Shown here piece by piece: positions 7,196-13,996 of a stretch of DNA of 16,446 nucleotides. Under the pieces are notes generated by a model that saw nothing but the letters and a program-made list of their open reading frames with translations, had not been told where the DNA came from and made no database searches. A program made the position numbers and the translations under genes. The first letter of the stretch is position 1; the number at the start of each line of letters is the position of its first letter. The stretch comes from Bacillota bacterium (GTDB lineage Bacteria > Bacillota_A > Clostridia > DSM-8532). The stretch is from assembly GCA_023424865.1 (NCBI GenBank), contig JAFADM010000545.1, positions 1-16,446 on the forward strand, written 5' to 3'.

Positions 7196-8680
7196 TCAGG
7201 CCCCGCTTTTAAATTCCCCGGGAGTCATGCCCGTGAGCTTTTTAAACAGGCGAAAGAAATATTTCTCGTTGTCGATGCCTACCTGACGGGCCACCTGGCT
7301 GGTTTTGAGATCCGTATGGCTTAAAAGCTCCTTGGCCTTTTCCACTCTTACCCCTGCCAGAAAATCCACATAGTTAAGGCCTGTGCTCTTTTTAAACAGG
7401 GAGCTGATATAGCTGGGGTTCACAAAGAATAACGAGGAAATAAACTCCTGGGACAAGTCCTTTCGATAGTTCTTTTTTACATAAGTTTTAATGTCCTCCA
7501 CCAGCCTGCCGGAGCTGAAATTGGCATAAGGCGCCAGCATTCTGGAAACCTGCACAAAGGTGGCAGTGGTATCGGATTTGATGGTTTCAAAATCAAACAC
7601 CATATTGAGAAAGGATTCTCTCTCCCCATGGTAGCCTGTATCAAGGACATAGGCATATAGAATGGCCCGGACCTCTCCTCTTAAAATTTCCACATACCTT
7701 TTAACCTGACCCAGGGTTATGTGGGAAATGCCTTCCAGGTAATCAAAAAGCTCGCCGGCAAGCTCCTGGGTTTGCTGTACCCTGCCCGCCTCAATGTTAA
7801 ATAACAGAATGTCCGTCTTCTGCCAGGGAGTAATCTTTACTGCCGGGTTCCCCTCTTCGGGGCTGTAATAAAAGATCCTCTTTTCTGAGAAGGCCGACGC
7901 TCCGTTAAGAGCCTGAACACACTGCCTGTAGCCTTCCCTCAAGCTGTCAAAGCCCTGTACGGAGCCGGATATGCCAAGAAGGCAATAACGACCCCAGGTT
8001 CCCTCAGAAATTTTTAAAAGGGCCTCCCAGCCTGAATCCCGTCCCTCGGGAACTATCAGTGCAATGCTGCCCCCAGCCTCACCCAGGGGAATCCAGCAAT
8101 AATCGCGAAGGACAGGCTCCACATCTTCCATTAAGGCGATTTGATATAAGAGCACAAGTCGGACAGACCCTGCCTTCAAAAGCGCTGTAAACCGCGGTGA
8201 CTGAGGTTCCGGGCTCACTTTTCGCTTACCCATAAGATAAGCAAGAAACTCCTGCCTGTCCTTAAGAAGGGCCAGGCTCTCCTTTTCGTCCTTATAGGTC
8301 TGGCTGCTTTCCAGCCGGGCCATGGCCTTTTTGATAACAGCTCTAAGCTCCTGCACATTAAAGGGCTTAAGAAGATAGTCCACCACGCCGGCTGAAATCG
8401 CCGAATGCATGTATTCAAAATCCGTATGCCCGCTTATTACAATGATCGAAATTTCAGGGAAAGCCCTGACCATGCTTTCCAAAAGCCGTTTCCCATCCAT
8501 TAGGGGCATACGCATATCGGTGAACACAAGCTGGGGCCTGTGTTGACCAATAAGCTGAAGCGCTTCATTGCCATCTCCTGCCTCAGCAACAAGCTGCAAG
8601 GGATAGCCTGCCTGTGCGATTTTCTTAATAATCCCCCTGCGGATACCCGGCTCATCTTCAACCACAACATAACCTATCAT
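7196..8680 (-). CDS. AraC-type response regulator (YesN-like)
   Basis: A 494-residue two-component regulator. Residues 1-120 are a receiver domain: acidic pocket VVVEDEPGIRRG, phosphorylation site Asp55 in LVFTDMRMPLMDG, and the conserved Lys in DYLLKPF near residue 105. A central region of about 270 residues has no motif I recognise, as is usual in this subfamily. The last 100 residues are two AraC-type helix-turn-helix units: NPSYISSLFKKSTGLNY and, further on, TSQVARQVGIDNEKYFFRLF with the family ending LTGMTPGEFK. AGGAGG lies 7 bases before the ATG. It lies 68 bases downstream of the kinase gene and is very probably co-transcribed with it. Regulators of this class usually bind direct repeats and activate nearby sugar transporter and hydrolase genes, which matches the neighbours. 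The paired AAAAAAGTA boxes are the best candidate binding sites, by inference. Confidence 0.95.
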   Translation of the reverse strand: MIGYVVVEDEPGIRRGIIKKIAQAGYPLQLVAEAGDGNEALQLIGQHRPQLVFTDMRMPLMDGKRLLESMVRAFPEISIIVISGHTDFEYMHSAISAGVVDYLLKPFNVQELRAVIKKAMARLESSQTYKDEKESLALLKDRQEFLAYLMGKRKVSPEPQSPRFTALLKAGSVRLVLLYQIALMEDVEPVLRDYCWIPLGEAGGSIALIVPEGRDSGWEALLKISEGTWGRYCLLGISGSVQGFDSLREGYRQCVQALNGASAFSEKRIFYYSPEEGNPAVKITPWQKTDILLFNIEAGRVQQTQELAGELFDYLEGISHITLGQVKRYVEILRGEVRAILYAYVLDTGYHGERESFLNMVFDFETIKSDTTATFVQVSRMLAPYANFSSGRLVEDIKTYVKKNYRKDLSQEFISSLFFVNPSYISSLFKKSTGLNYVDFLAGVRVEKAKELLSHTDLKTSQVARQVGIDNEKYFFRLFKKLTGMTPGEFKSGA

Positions 8681-8748
8681 GACCCATCCTCCTGCTGCTT
8701 TGCGCTAAACGCTCCTGCATACCCTGATAAGGACTTATCCCATGCTTC

Positions 8749-10584
8749 TCAGGCTTGCCTTAGAGGCACGGCCACCGTTATTTCGGTACCCCTTCCCGGC
8801 ATGCTATTAATGCTCAGGCCGTATTCCAGGCCGTAATAAAGCTGTATTCGGGAGTGGACGTTTTTGAGGCCGATGCTGGCCTTGCTTCTGCGTCCCAGCT
8901 CTTCAAAATGAGGCTCTTGCGCCAAAAGGGCTTTAAGTGATTCCACCTGCTCAGGCGTCATACCCACACCATCATCCTTTATAACAAAACGAAGGACGTT
9001 ATCCTTTAAGGCGCCGGTAACGCACAATGCTCCCTTACCGCCCTTTCCCTCCAGACCGTGGCAAATGCCGTTTTCCACCAACGGCTGCAAAATGAGCTTC
9101 AGCACCTTGTACTGCTGCAGCACCTCGGGAATGTCACAAACAAAGGTGATTTGATCCTCCCACCGGATTTTCTGAATGGCGATGTAATTGAAAACATGCT
9201 GAAGCTCTTCCCTCACGCTCACCAGCTCACTGTCGGTTTTAATGGCGTAGCGGAACATATCCCCCAGAGACTTGGACATAATGGCCACGCCGGGAATTTC
9301 CTCAACCTCCGCAATGCTGTTCATGGCCTCCAGCGTATTATAGAGAAAGTGGGAATTAATCTGGGACTCCAGCGCCTTCATCTGGGAATCCAGAAGAATC
9401 AGCCGGTTTTCATAGCTCTCCTTAATAAACCTCCGGTTTTGCTCCAGCATGGTGTAATACTCGGTAAAAAGAATGCCCACTTCGTTCTTTACCTGCATAT
9501 AGCGTATATCCTGGGGAGTCTTGTCCAGGTTATGGCTGCGCATATGCTCGGCCAGGACGGTCACAGGCTTTATAAAGGATCGGGTCAGAAGCCAGAGTAA
9601 AAGAGGAACGGAAAAAAGGCAGCTTCCAGCAACGAAGAGAAGCACTCTCCGGGTGGCTCCGAACTGCCCGTTAAGCTGTTTCATGGAAACGGTGGTCATA
9701 AGCTTCCAGCCCCAATCCTCAAAGGTGGTAAACAGGCTCCGGTATTCGCCGTCTTCACTTTCAAAGCTCCCGTCGTCCTGGGCCATAATTTGCTCCCGGT
9801 TGGACTCAAGATAAGCCTCCATGGTCCGGGCAGCAATGAGCTGGGGCTGATAGCCCGAGGAATAAAGAGCCTCTCCCCTGTCGTTAAACAGCATGACCCC
9901 GATGGTATCCGGCAGGGTATGCTTGTCAAGCCTGCTGAAAATACTGAGATCGCAGTCCAGAAGAAGGACACCCAGATAATCACCGTTGCTTGTATCGTAT
10001 AAGGCTCTGGAGAAAAGGATGGATTGCTTGGCATTGAGAATAAACGGCTTTACGGAGGTATCGCTTATGTACAGCTTACCCTTCTGTGCCACTGTTTTTA
10101 AGTACCACTCGTCCGCCTCCGGCTTGTAATTCAAGGCCAGATCGGTTCCCCGTACGGTATAGGAAAAGGTTTGGGCATTGGCAGTAAAAAGATAAATACC
10201 GTTGATGTACTCATAATCATAAAAAAGATTGCCCGCCAGAAACTGCATGCTCCGCCACATGGTGAGATACTGGTATTCCGTCAGGGGCTGGTTTCCCATT
10301 TTCTTTACCTGACGGGCCAGGTTCAGCGGATTCACAGAGCTGTGGGCTGTGGTTTCAATATAAAACTGCTGATAAATAAAGGATTCCGTCATCCGATCCA
10401 CATCGTGCAATAGGACTTCCATTTCTTCCTTATTGTTTTGAAGTGTCCCGGATACCGTTTGTTCAATCTGATCGGCGATGAGATTTGTGTAGCGCGTATA
10501 GGATGCGTAGGTTAGCAGAATAATGGGTACGGCCGTTAAAATCAAACAAACAAGGATGACCTGATTACGGATGGATCTGGGCAT
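8749..10584 (-). CDS. Membrane sensor histidine kinase (YesM-like, His_kinase family)
   Basis: A 611-residue sensor kinase. One membrane helix near residues 8-28, an extracellular sensing region of about 280 residues (Cache-like), a second helix near 313-335, then a HAMP-like linker with SFIKPVTVLAEHM. The kinase core has the phospho-acceptor His412 in SQINSHFLYNTL, the N-box LQPLVENGICHGL near 500 and the G-box KDDGVGM near 536. Most relatives have Pro before the His (QINPHF); here it is Ser. The ATG at 10584 follows a GGGGGGAG stretch at short spacing; an in-frame ATG at 10626 would start upstream of that site and falls inside the promoter repeats, so it is rejected. It heads the kinase-regulator operon and diverges from the sugar transporter genes. 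The signal is probably a sugar or the sugar-loaded binding protein, inferred from context. Confidence 0.95.
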   Translation of the reverse strand: MPRSIRNQVILVCLILTAVPIILLTYASYTRYTNLIADQIEQTVSGTLQNNKEEMEVLLHDVDRMTESFIYQQFYIETTAHSSVNPLNLARQVKKMGNQPLTEYQYLTMWRSMQFLAGNLFYDYEYINGIYLFTANAQTFSYTVRGTDLALNYKPEADEWYLKTVAQKGKLYISDTSVKPFILNAKQSILFSRALYDTSNGDYLGVLLLDCDLSIFSRLDKHTLPDTIGVMLFNDRGEALYSSGYQPQLIAARTMEAYLESNREQIMAQDDGSFESEDGEYRSLFTTFEDWGWKLMTTVSMKQLNGQFGATRRVLLFVAGSCLFSVPLLLWLLTRSFIKPVTVLAEHMRSHNLDKTPQDIRYMQVKNEVGILFTEYYTMLEQNRRFIKESYENRLILLDSQMKALESQINSHFLYNTLEAMNSIAEVEEIPGVAIMSKSLGDMFRYAIKTDSELVSVREELQHVFNYIAIQKIRWEDQITFVCDIPEVLQQYKVLKLILQPLVENGICHGLEGKGGKGALCVTGALKDNVLRFVIKDDGVGMTPEQVESLKALLAQEPHFEELGRRSKASIGLKNVHSRIQLYYGLEYGLSINSMPGRGTEITVAVPLRQA

Positions 10585-10605
10585 CGCACTCCCCCCATTT
10601 GCTAA

Positions 10606-10642
10606 AAAAAAGTATACTGTAATCACGGAAAAAAGTAAACTG
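10606..10642 (+). repeat. Two direct repeats, AAAAAAGTAWACTG, 23 bp apart
   Basis: Copy 1 (10606-10619) and copy 2 (10629-10642) are 14-mers differing at one base (T versus A), with start-to-start distance 23 bp, about two helical turns. This is the usual arrangement for dimeric AraC-type response regulators. They lie in the 114-base intergenic region between the kinase and the sugar-binding-protein gene. Recognition by the neighbouring regulator is inferred. Confidence 0.75.
10611..10639 (-). promoter_or_regulatory. Probable promoter of the kinase-regulator operon
   Basis: On the minus strand TTTACT (10639-10634), 17 bases, then TATACT (10616-10611). This is a reasonable sigma-A type pair with optimal spacing and a short leader of about 20 bases to the kinase ATG at 10584. 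Both hexamers overlap the two direct repeats, so a protein on the repeats would compete with RNA polymerase here. Prediction from sequence only. Confidence 0.5.
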
Positions 10643-10658
10643 CCGGTTGCGCTATACT
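10629..10658 (+). promoter_or_regulatory. Promoter of the sugar transporter operon
   Basis: TATACT (10653-10658) is the -10 box. The -35 position holds AAAAAG, part of repeat copy 2, rather than TTGACA. AAAAAAGTA ends 15 bases before the -10, exactly as at the GH3 promoter. Transcription would start near 10665, about 34 bases before the ATG. The missing -35 box and the repeats beside it indicate an activator-dependent promoter. Confidence 0.65.
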
Positions 10659-10698
10659 GAGGTTGTTGGAAAAAAACCCACCAAAAAGGAGGAGAACC

Positions 10699-12054
10699 AT
10701 GAAAAGACCTTTATGTATTGCTTTGACAGCCATGATGCTGGCCGCTGCGCTCACCGGCTGCGGATCCAATCAAACCCCTGCGGGCACCAGCCCCACTGCC
10801 GGCACGGCCACGCCCTCGGCTTCCTCAACACCTTCCCAGTCATCCACCCCCGAAGCCAAGCCGGTAACACTTACCATGCTGGTTTCGGGCAATATTTCAC
10901 CCGACGGCAAGGATATAGAAGTGGACATCGTGCCCAAGTACATCAAGGAGGCCTTCCCCCACATAACCGTTGAAGTAACAAAGCTTCCCGACGACCAGTA
11001 TTATACCACCGTGAAGACCAAGCTTGCCGCAGGGCAGGGTCCCGACATTTTCACCCTTTTCCCAAAAACAGGCGTAGCGGGAGCCATTGATATGGCTAAA
11101 GCCGGGTATGCCAAGGATTTGTCGGATATGAATTTCTGGGACAATATCGGTGAAGGCGCCAAAAACGATATGTCCTATGAAGGCAAGCCCAGGGCTGTTG
11201 CCAAGGGTCTTGATTTTTTGGGCATCTACTACAATAAGAGCCTGTTCGACCAGGTGGGTATAAAGGAAGCTCCCAAGGACTGGCAGTCCTTCCTTGATGC
11301 CTGCAAGGCGCTGAAGGATGCGGGCATTACTCCCATTGCCACTGCGGATAAGGATTCCTGGTACATTCAGTTCGGCATGTATCAAATTGCCGCCAACACG
11401 GTTTATCCTGACGAAATGAACTTTGACGAGCAGGTTCAGGCAGGAACCAAGTCCCTTTCCGATACCAAATGGGTCGCCACCCTGGACAAAATGAAAACCC
11501 TTTATGATAATGGTTATATTGTTGAAAACTCCTTGGGTATGGGAAGTGCCCAGTGTGCCCAAATGTTTATTGACGGCCAGGCTGCCATGACCTTTGACGG
11601 AACCTGGAGCTACGATGCGCTTATGGCCCAGGGGGCAGCCACCTTTGAAAGAGGCTTCTTCCCTCTGCCCGCCAATGATTCCGGCGCTATTTACATCTCC
11701 GCTTCCACCGCGGCAGGCTACGGCGTAAATGCGGCAACAACCCATTATGATGCGGTGAAAACCGTTTTTGAGTACTGGTTCGACGGGTCCTCCGATCTCT
11801 TCAATGCCTGGGTTGACGCCAACACCTCCATCAGCGTGTACAAGGGCGTTCCCCTGACCAACAGTCTTTATAACGCTATCTATACTCTTTATCAGGATTC
11901 GGGAAAATCCGTATACTTCTGTAACCAAATGTGGCCCGGAGGCGTAGCCGACGAGATGACCGCCAAATTTCAGGAGGTTATCGGCGGCCAGGCTTCCACC
12001 CAGGATGTGGCTGATGCCATGTCAGCCAAATTTGCTGAGCTCTGGGGAAAATAG
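10699..12054 (+). CDS. ABC transporter sugar-binding lipoprotein (CUT1 family)
   Basis: A 451-residue extracellular solute-binding protein of the family-1 sugar type. The N-terminus MKRPLCIALTAMMLAAALTG is a lipoprotein signal peptide with lipobox LTGC, giving lipid-modified Cys21. A Ser/Thr/Pro-rich tether (about 22-55) follows, then the binding fold: VTLTMLVSG, YYTTVKTKLAAGQGPDIF, YYNKSLFDQVGI, MFIDGQAAMTFDGTWSYD and FFPLPAND are all typical of sugar-binding proteins. GGAGG lies 6-7 bases before the ATG; an in-frame upstream TTG is ignored. The protein sits on the outer face of the membrane, captures mono- or oligosaccharide and hands it to the two permeases encoded downstream. The sugar cannot be told from the sequence. 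It probably receives the products of the GH3 enzyme, an inference from shared promoter layout. Confidence 0.95.
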   Translation: MKRPLCIALTAMMLAAALTGCGSNQTPAGTSPTAGTATPSASSTPSQSSTPEAKPVTLTMLVSGNISPDGKDIEVDIVPKYIKEAFPHITVEVTKLPDDQYYTTVKTKLAAGQGPDIFTLFPKTGVAGAIDMAKAGYAKDLSDMNFWDNIGEGAKNDMSYEGKPRAVAKGLDFLGIYYNKSLFDQVGIKEAPKDWQSFLDACKALKDAGITPIATADKDSWYIQFGMYQIAANTVYPDEMNFDEQVQAGTKSLSDTKWVATLDKMKTLYDNGYIVENSLGMGSAQCAQMFIDGQAAMTFDGTWSYDALMAQGAATFERGFFPLPANDSGAIYISASTAAGYGVNAATTHYDAVKTVFEYWFDGSSDLFNAWVDANTSISVYKGVPLTNSLYNAIYTLYQDSGKSVYFCNQMWPGGVADEMTAKFQEVIGGQASTQDVADAMSAKFAELWGK

Positions 12055-12092
12055 CGCCCATAGGGCAAGGGCTGCACGTCCAAAACGGCTCC

Positions 12093-12122
12093 AAAGGCGG
12101 AGATGTTGCGTCTTCGCCTTTT
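12093..12122 (+). terminator. Intercistronic hairpin terminator/attenuator
   Basis: AAAGGCGGAGA (12093-12103) pairs with TCTTCGCCTTT (12111-12121) in an 11-bp stem with one G-U pair and a 7-base loop, followed by TCTG, so the T-run is short. It lies 39 bases after the binding-protein stop and about 70 bases before the first permease. Partial termination here would give more binding protein than permease, a common arrangement in CUT1 operons. It may also protect the upstream mRNA 3' end. Confidence 0.6.
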
Positions 12123-12194
12123 CTGTATCCTTCTGGTCTGAACCGTCAGGGAAGGATGGCCTTTTCATTGAATTGAACTGAAAGGAAACATACC

Positions 12195-13073
12195 ATGAAA
12201 TCATTGATCATGCCCCGTAAAATGTACTGGTTCGCTCTCCCGGCACTGCTGTTTTACCTGCTCTTTTGGATAACGCCCCTGTTTCGTCTTTTGGGATACA
12301 GCTTTACGGATTTTAACGGCTACGCCCAGCAGTACAACCTGGTGGGCCTGACCAATTACCAAACCCTTCTGAAGGAAGGCACCATGGCCAATTCCATTGT
12401 CAACACCCTCATTTACACCGTTCTTGTTGTTGCCGCCGGAAATCTTCTTTCTCTAGCCGCAGCCCTGGCTCTGAACATGAAAATTCGGGGCAAGGGCCTC
12501 TACCGGAGTCTGTTTTATATACCTGCGCTTTTTTCCACCATTGTTGTGGGCTTTATCTGGTCCTATGTCTACATGCCCAAAGCAGGCATGATTCCGGCCC
12601 TTATAAATAACCTGGGCATTAAATCAAACCTGGATCTTCTGGGAAATTATAAATCCGCCTTATACGCCATTGCAGCAATTGATATATGGAAAAATCTAGG
12701 AACAGGTATTGTTATTTTTTTAGCAGGCCTTCAGGGAGTGCCCACGGATCTTCTTGAGGCAGGAGACATTGACGGCTGCAGCAAATGGCAGCTGACGCGC
12801 CACATTCGTCTTCCTCTCCTGGCCCCGGCCATTACGATCAATGTGACCCTGGGAGTTATCAACGGACTTAAAGCCTTCGATTACCCCTTTATTATGACTA
12901 CGGGGGGACCGGGAAAAGCCACATATACCATCATTTATCACATTTACAGGCTGGCCTTTAATGAGCAGCTTTTCGGAAAGGCTGCCGCGCTGGGTATTGT
13001 GTCCTTTGCAATCATTATTCTTATTACCAGCATCATGGTCCTCTTTATGCGTAAACGGGAGGTGAGCGTATGA
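12195..13073 (+). CDS. ABC sugar transporter permease 1 (MalF-type, CUT1)
   Basis: A 292-residue inner-membrane permease with six predicted helices, starting YWFALPALLFYLLFWITPLF. The EAA loop that docks the ATPase is clear near residues 183-211: VPTDLLEAGDIDGCSKW followed by IRLPLLAPA. The length is standard for MalF/UgpA-type permeases lacking the large periplasmic loop of enteric MalF. AAAGGAAA precedes the ATG by about 6 bases. Its stop overlaps the next start (ATGA), so the two permeases are made in equal amounts and form the heterodimeric channel. Confidence 0.96.
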   Translation: MKSLIMPRKMYWFALPALLFYLLFWITPLFRLLGYSFTDFNGYAQQYNLVGLTNYQTLLKEGTMANSIVNTLIYTVLVVAAGNLLSLAAALALNMKIRGKGLYRSLFYIPALFSTIVVGFIWSYVYMPKAGMIPALINNLGIKSNLDLLGNYKSALYAIAAIDIWKNLGTGIVIFLAGLQGVPTDLLEAGDIDGCSKWQLTRHIRLPLLAPAITINVTLGVINGLKAFDYPFIMTTGGPGKATYTIIYHIYRLAFNEQLFGKAAALGIVSFAIIILITSIMVLFMRKREVSV

Positions 13074-13915
13074 TACGTACTGTAAAAATACGACAGGTAA
13101 AGGCTCTCCTAATGCACTTATGTATGCTTCTGGCCGCGGGTGTTATGCTGTCGCCCCTGGTTATCCTTCTGTCCAGCTCCCTAAGAACCCCAAAGAACAT
13201 GGTTTCTCCATTAAACCTTTTTGTGGAGCTGTCTCTGGAAAGCTATAAAACAGCTTTTTCCAGAATGAACTATCTTCAGTCCTTTTTTAACAGCGTAATC
13301 ATCACCGTTCTGTCTGTTTTGGCCGTGGTAGTGCTTGCAGGCATGGCCTCCTACCCTATGGCCCGTATTAAAAGCCGGACTGCTCAGTTTTTATACCTGT
13401 TTTTCCTGGCCGGTCTGGTTATTCCCTCCCAAATGGTCATTGTCCCCATCGTACAGATGCTTCGCGACATTCATATTCCCAGCGGACAATTGACACCGGT
13501 GCTTTTATTTATCACCTGCAGCCTGCCCTTCTCCACCTTCCTGTATACCGGATTTATAAGGAGCAGCGTGCCCGAAGAGCTGGAGGAGGCCACTTATCTG
13601 GATGGGGCCGGCCTCCTTATTCGGTATTGGAAAATTGTATTCCCCCTAATTAAGCCGGCCACCGTCTCGGTTGTGATTACCCAGGGAGTTTGGATCTGGA
13701 ACGATTTTTTCCTTAATATGATTTTTGTATCCAAAAGCAGCGAGCAGCCCCTGCCTTTAGCCATGCTGGGTTTTATGGGGGATAAGCAAAATCCTACCCA
13801 GTGGAACATTCTGTTTGCCGCCTGCGTTCTTTGCGCACTGCCTCTCATCGGGGCCTTCACCCTTCTTCAAAGGCAGTTTATCGGCGGCCTCACCGTAGGT
13901 GCGGTAAAAGGATAA
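13070..13915 (+). CDS. ABC sugar transporter permease 2 (MalG-type, CUT1)
   Basis: A 281-residue permease with six predicted helices. Family marks are the N-terminal LSPLVILLSSSLRTPKNM, NSVIITVLSV, the SYPMAR segment and a textbook EAA loop near 167-197 (VPEELEEATYLDGAGLLIRY, then IVFPLIKPA). GGGAGGTGA lies before the ATG, which overlaps the permease 1 stop by four bases. It is the last gene of the operon and no ATP-binding subunit follows, so a shared MsmX-type ATPase encoded elsewhere is presumably used. In the 81 bases after it I find only a weak 5-bp CCCGG/CCGGG repeat and no convincing terminator. Confidence 0.96.
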   Translation: MIRTVKIRQVKALLMHLCMLLAAGVMLSPLVILLSSSLRTPKNMVSPLNLFVELSLESYKTAFSRMNYLQSFFNSVIITVLSVLAVVVLAGMASYPMARIKSRTAQFLYLFFLAGLVIPSQMVIVPIVQMLRDIHIPSGQLTPVLLFITCSLPFSTFLYTGFIRSSVPEELEEATYLDGAGLLIRYWKIVFPLIKPATVSVVITQGVWIWNDFFLNMIFVSKSSEQPLPLAMLGFMGDKQNPTQWNILFAACVLCALPLIGAFTLLQRQFIGGLTVGAVKG

Positions 13916-13996
13916 GCAACAGGGAACACTGCAGGGTCAAGATCTGGAAGGCTTTGCTTTTACCCGGTATCGAAAGTCCGGGAAATACGAACCCTT

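Noticed and set aside
8726..8739. GATAAG-GA-CTTATC palindrome between kinase and regulator genes
   Set aside because: The 2-base centre cannot form a hairpin loop, it sits inside a co-transcribed gap, and there is no T-run or promoter beside it; probably chance.
9683..9700. cre-like sequence TGGAAACGGTGGTCA inside the kinase gene
   Set aside because: It misses the final CA spacing and the W at position 3 of the cre consensus and lies inside coding sequence far from a promoter.
10897..11928. Long minus-strand open frame (343 codons) opposite the sugar-binding protein gene
   Set aside because: It is antisense to a clear family-1 binding protein, has no ribosome site or known motif, and arises from the GC-biased codon use of the real gene.
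13963..13982. CCCGG / CCGGG inverted repeat after the permease genes as a terminator
   Set aside because: The stem is only 5 bp and no T-tract follows on either strand.
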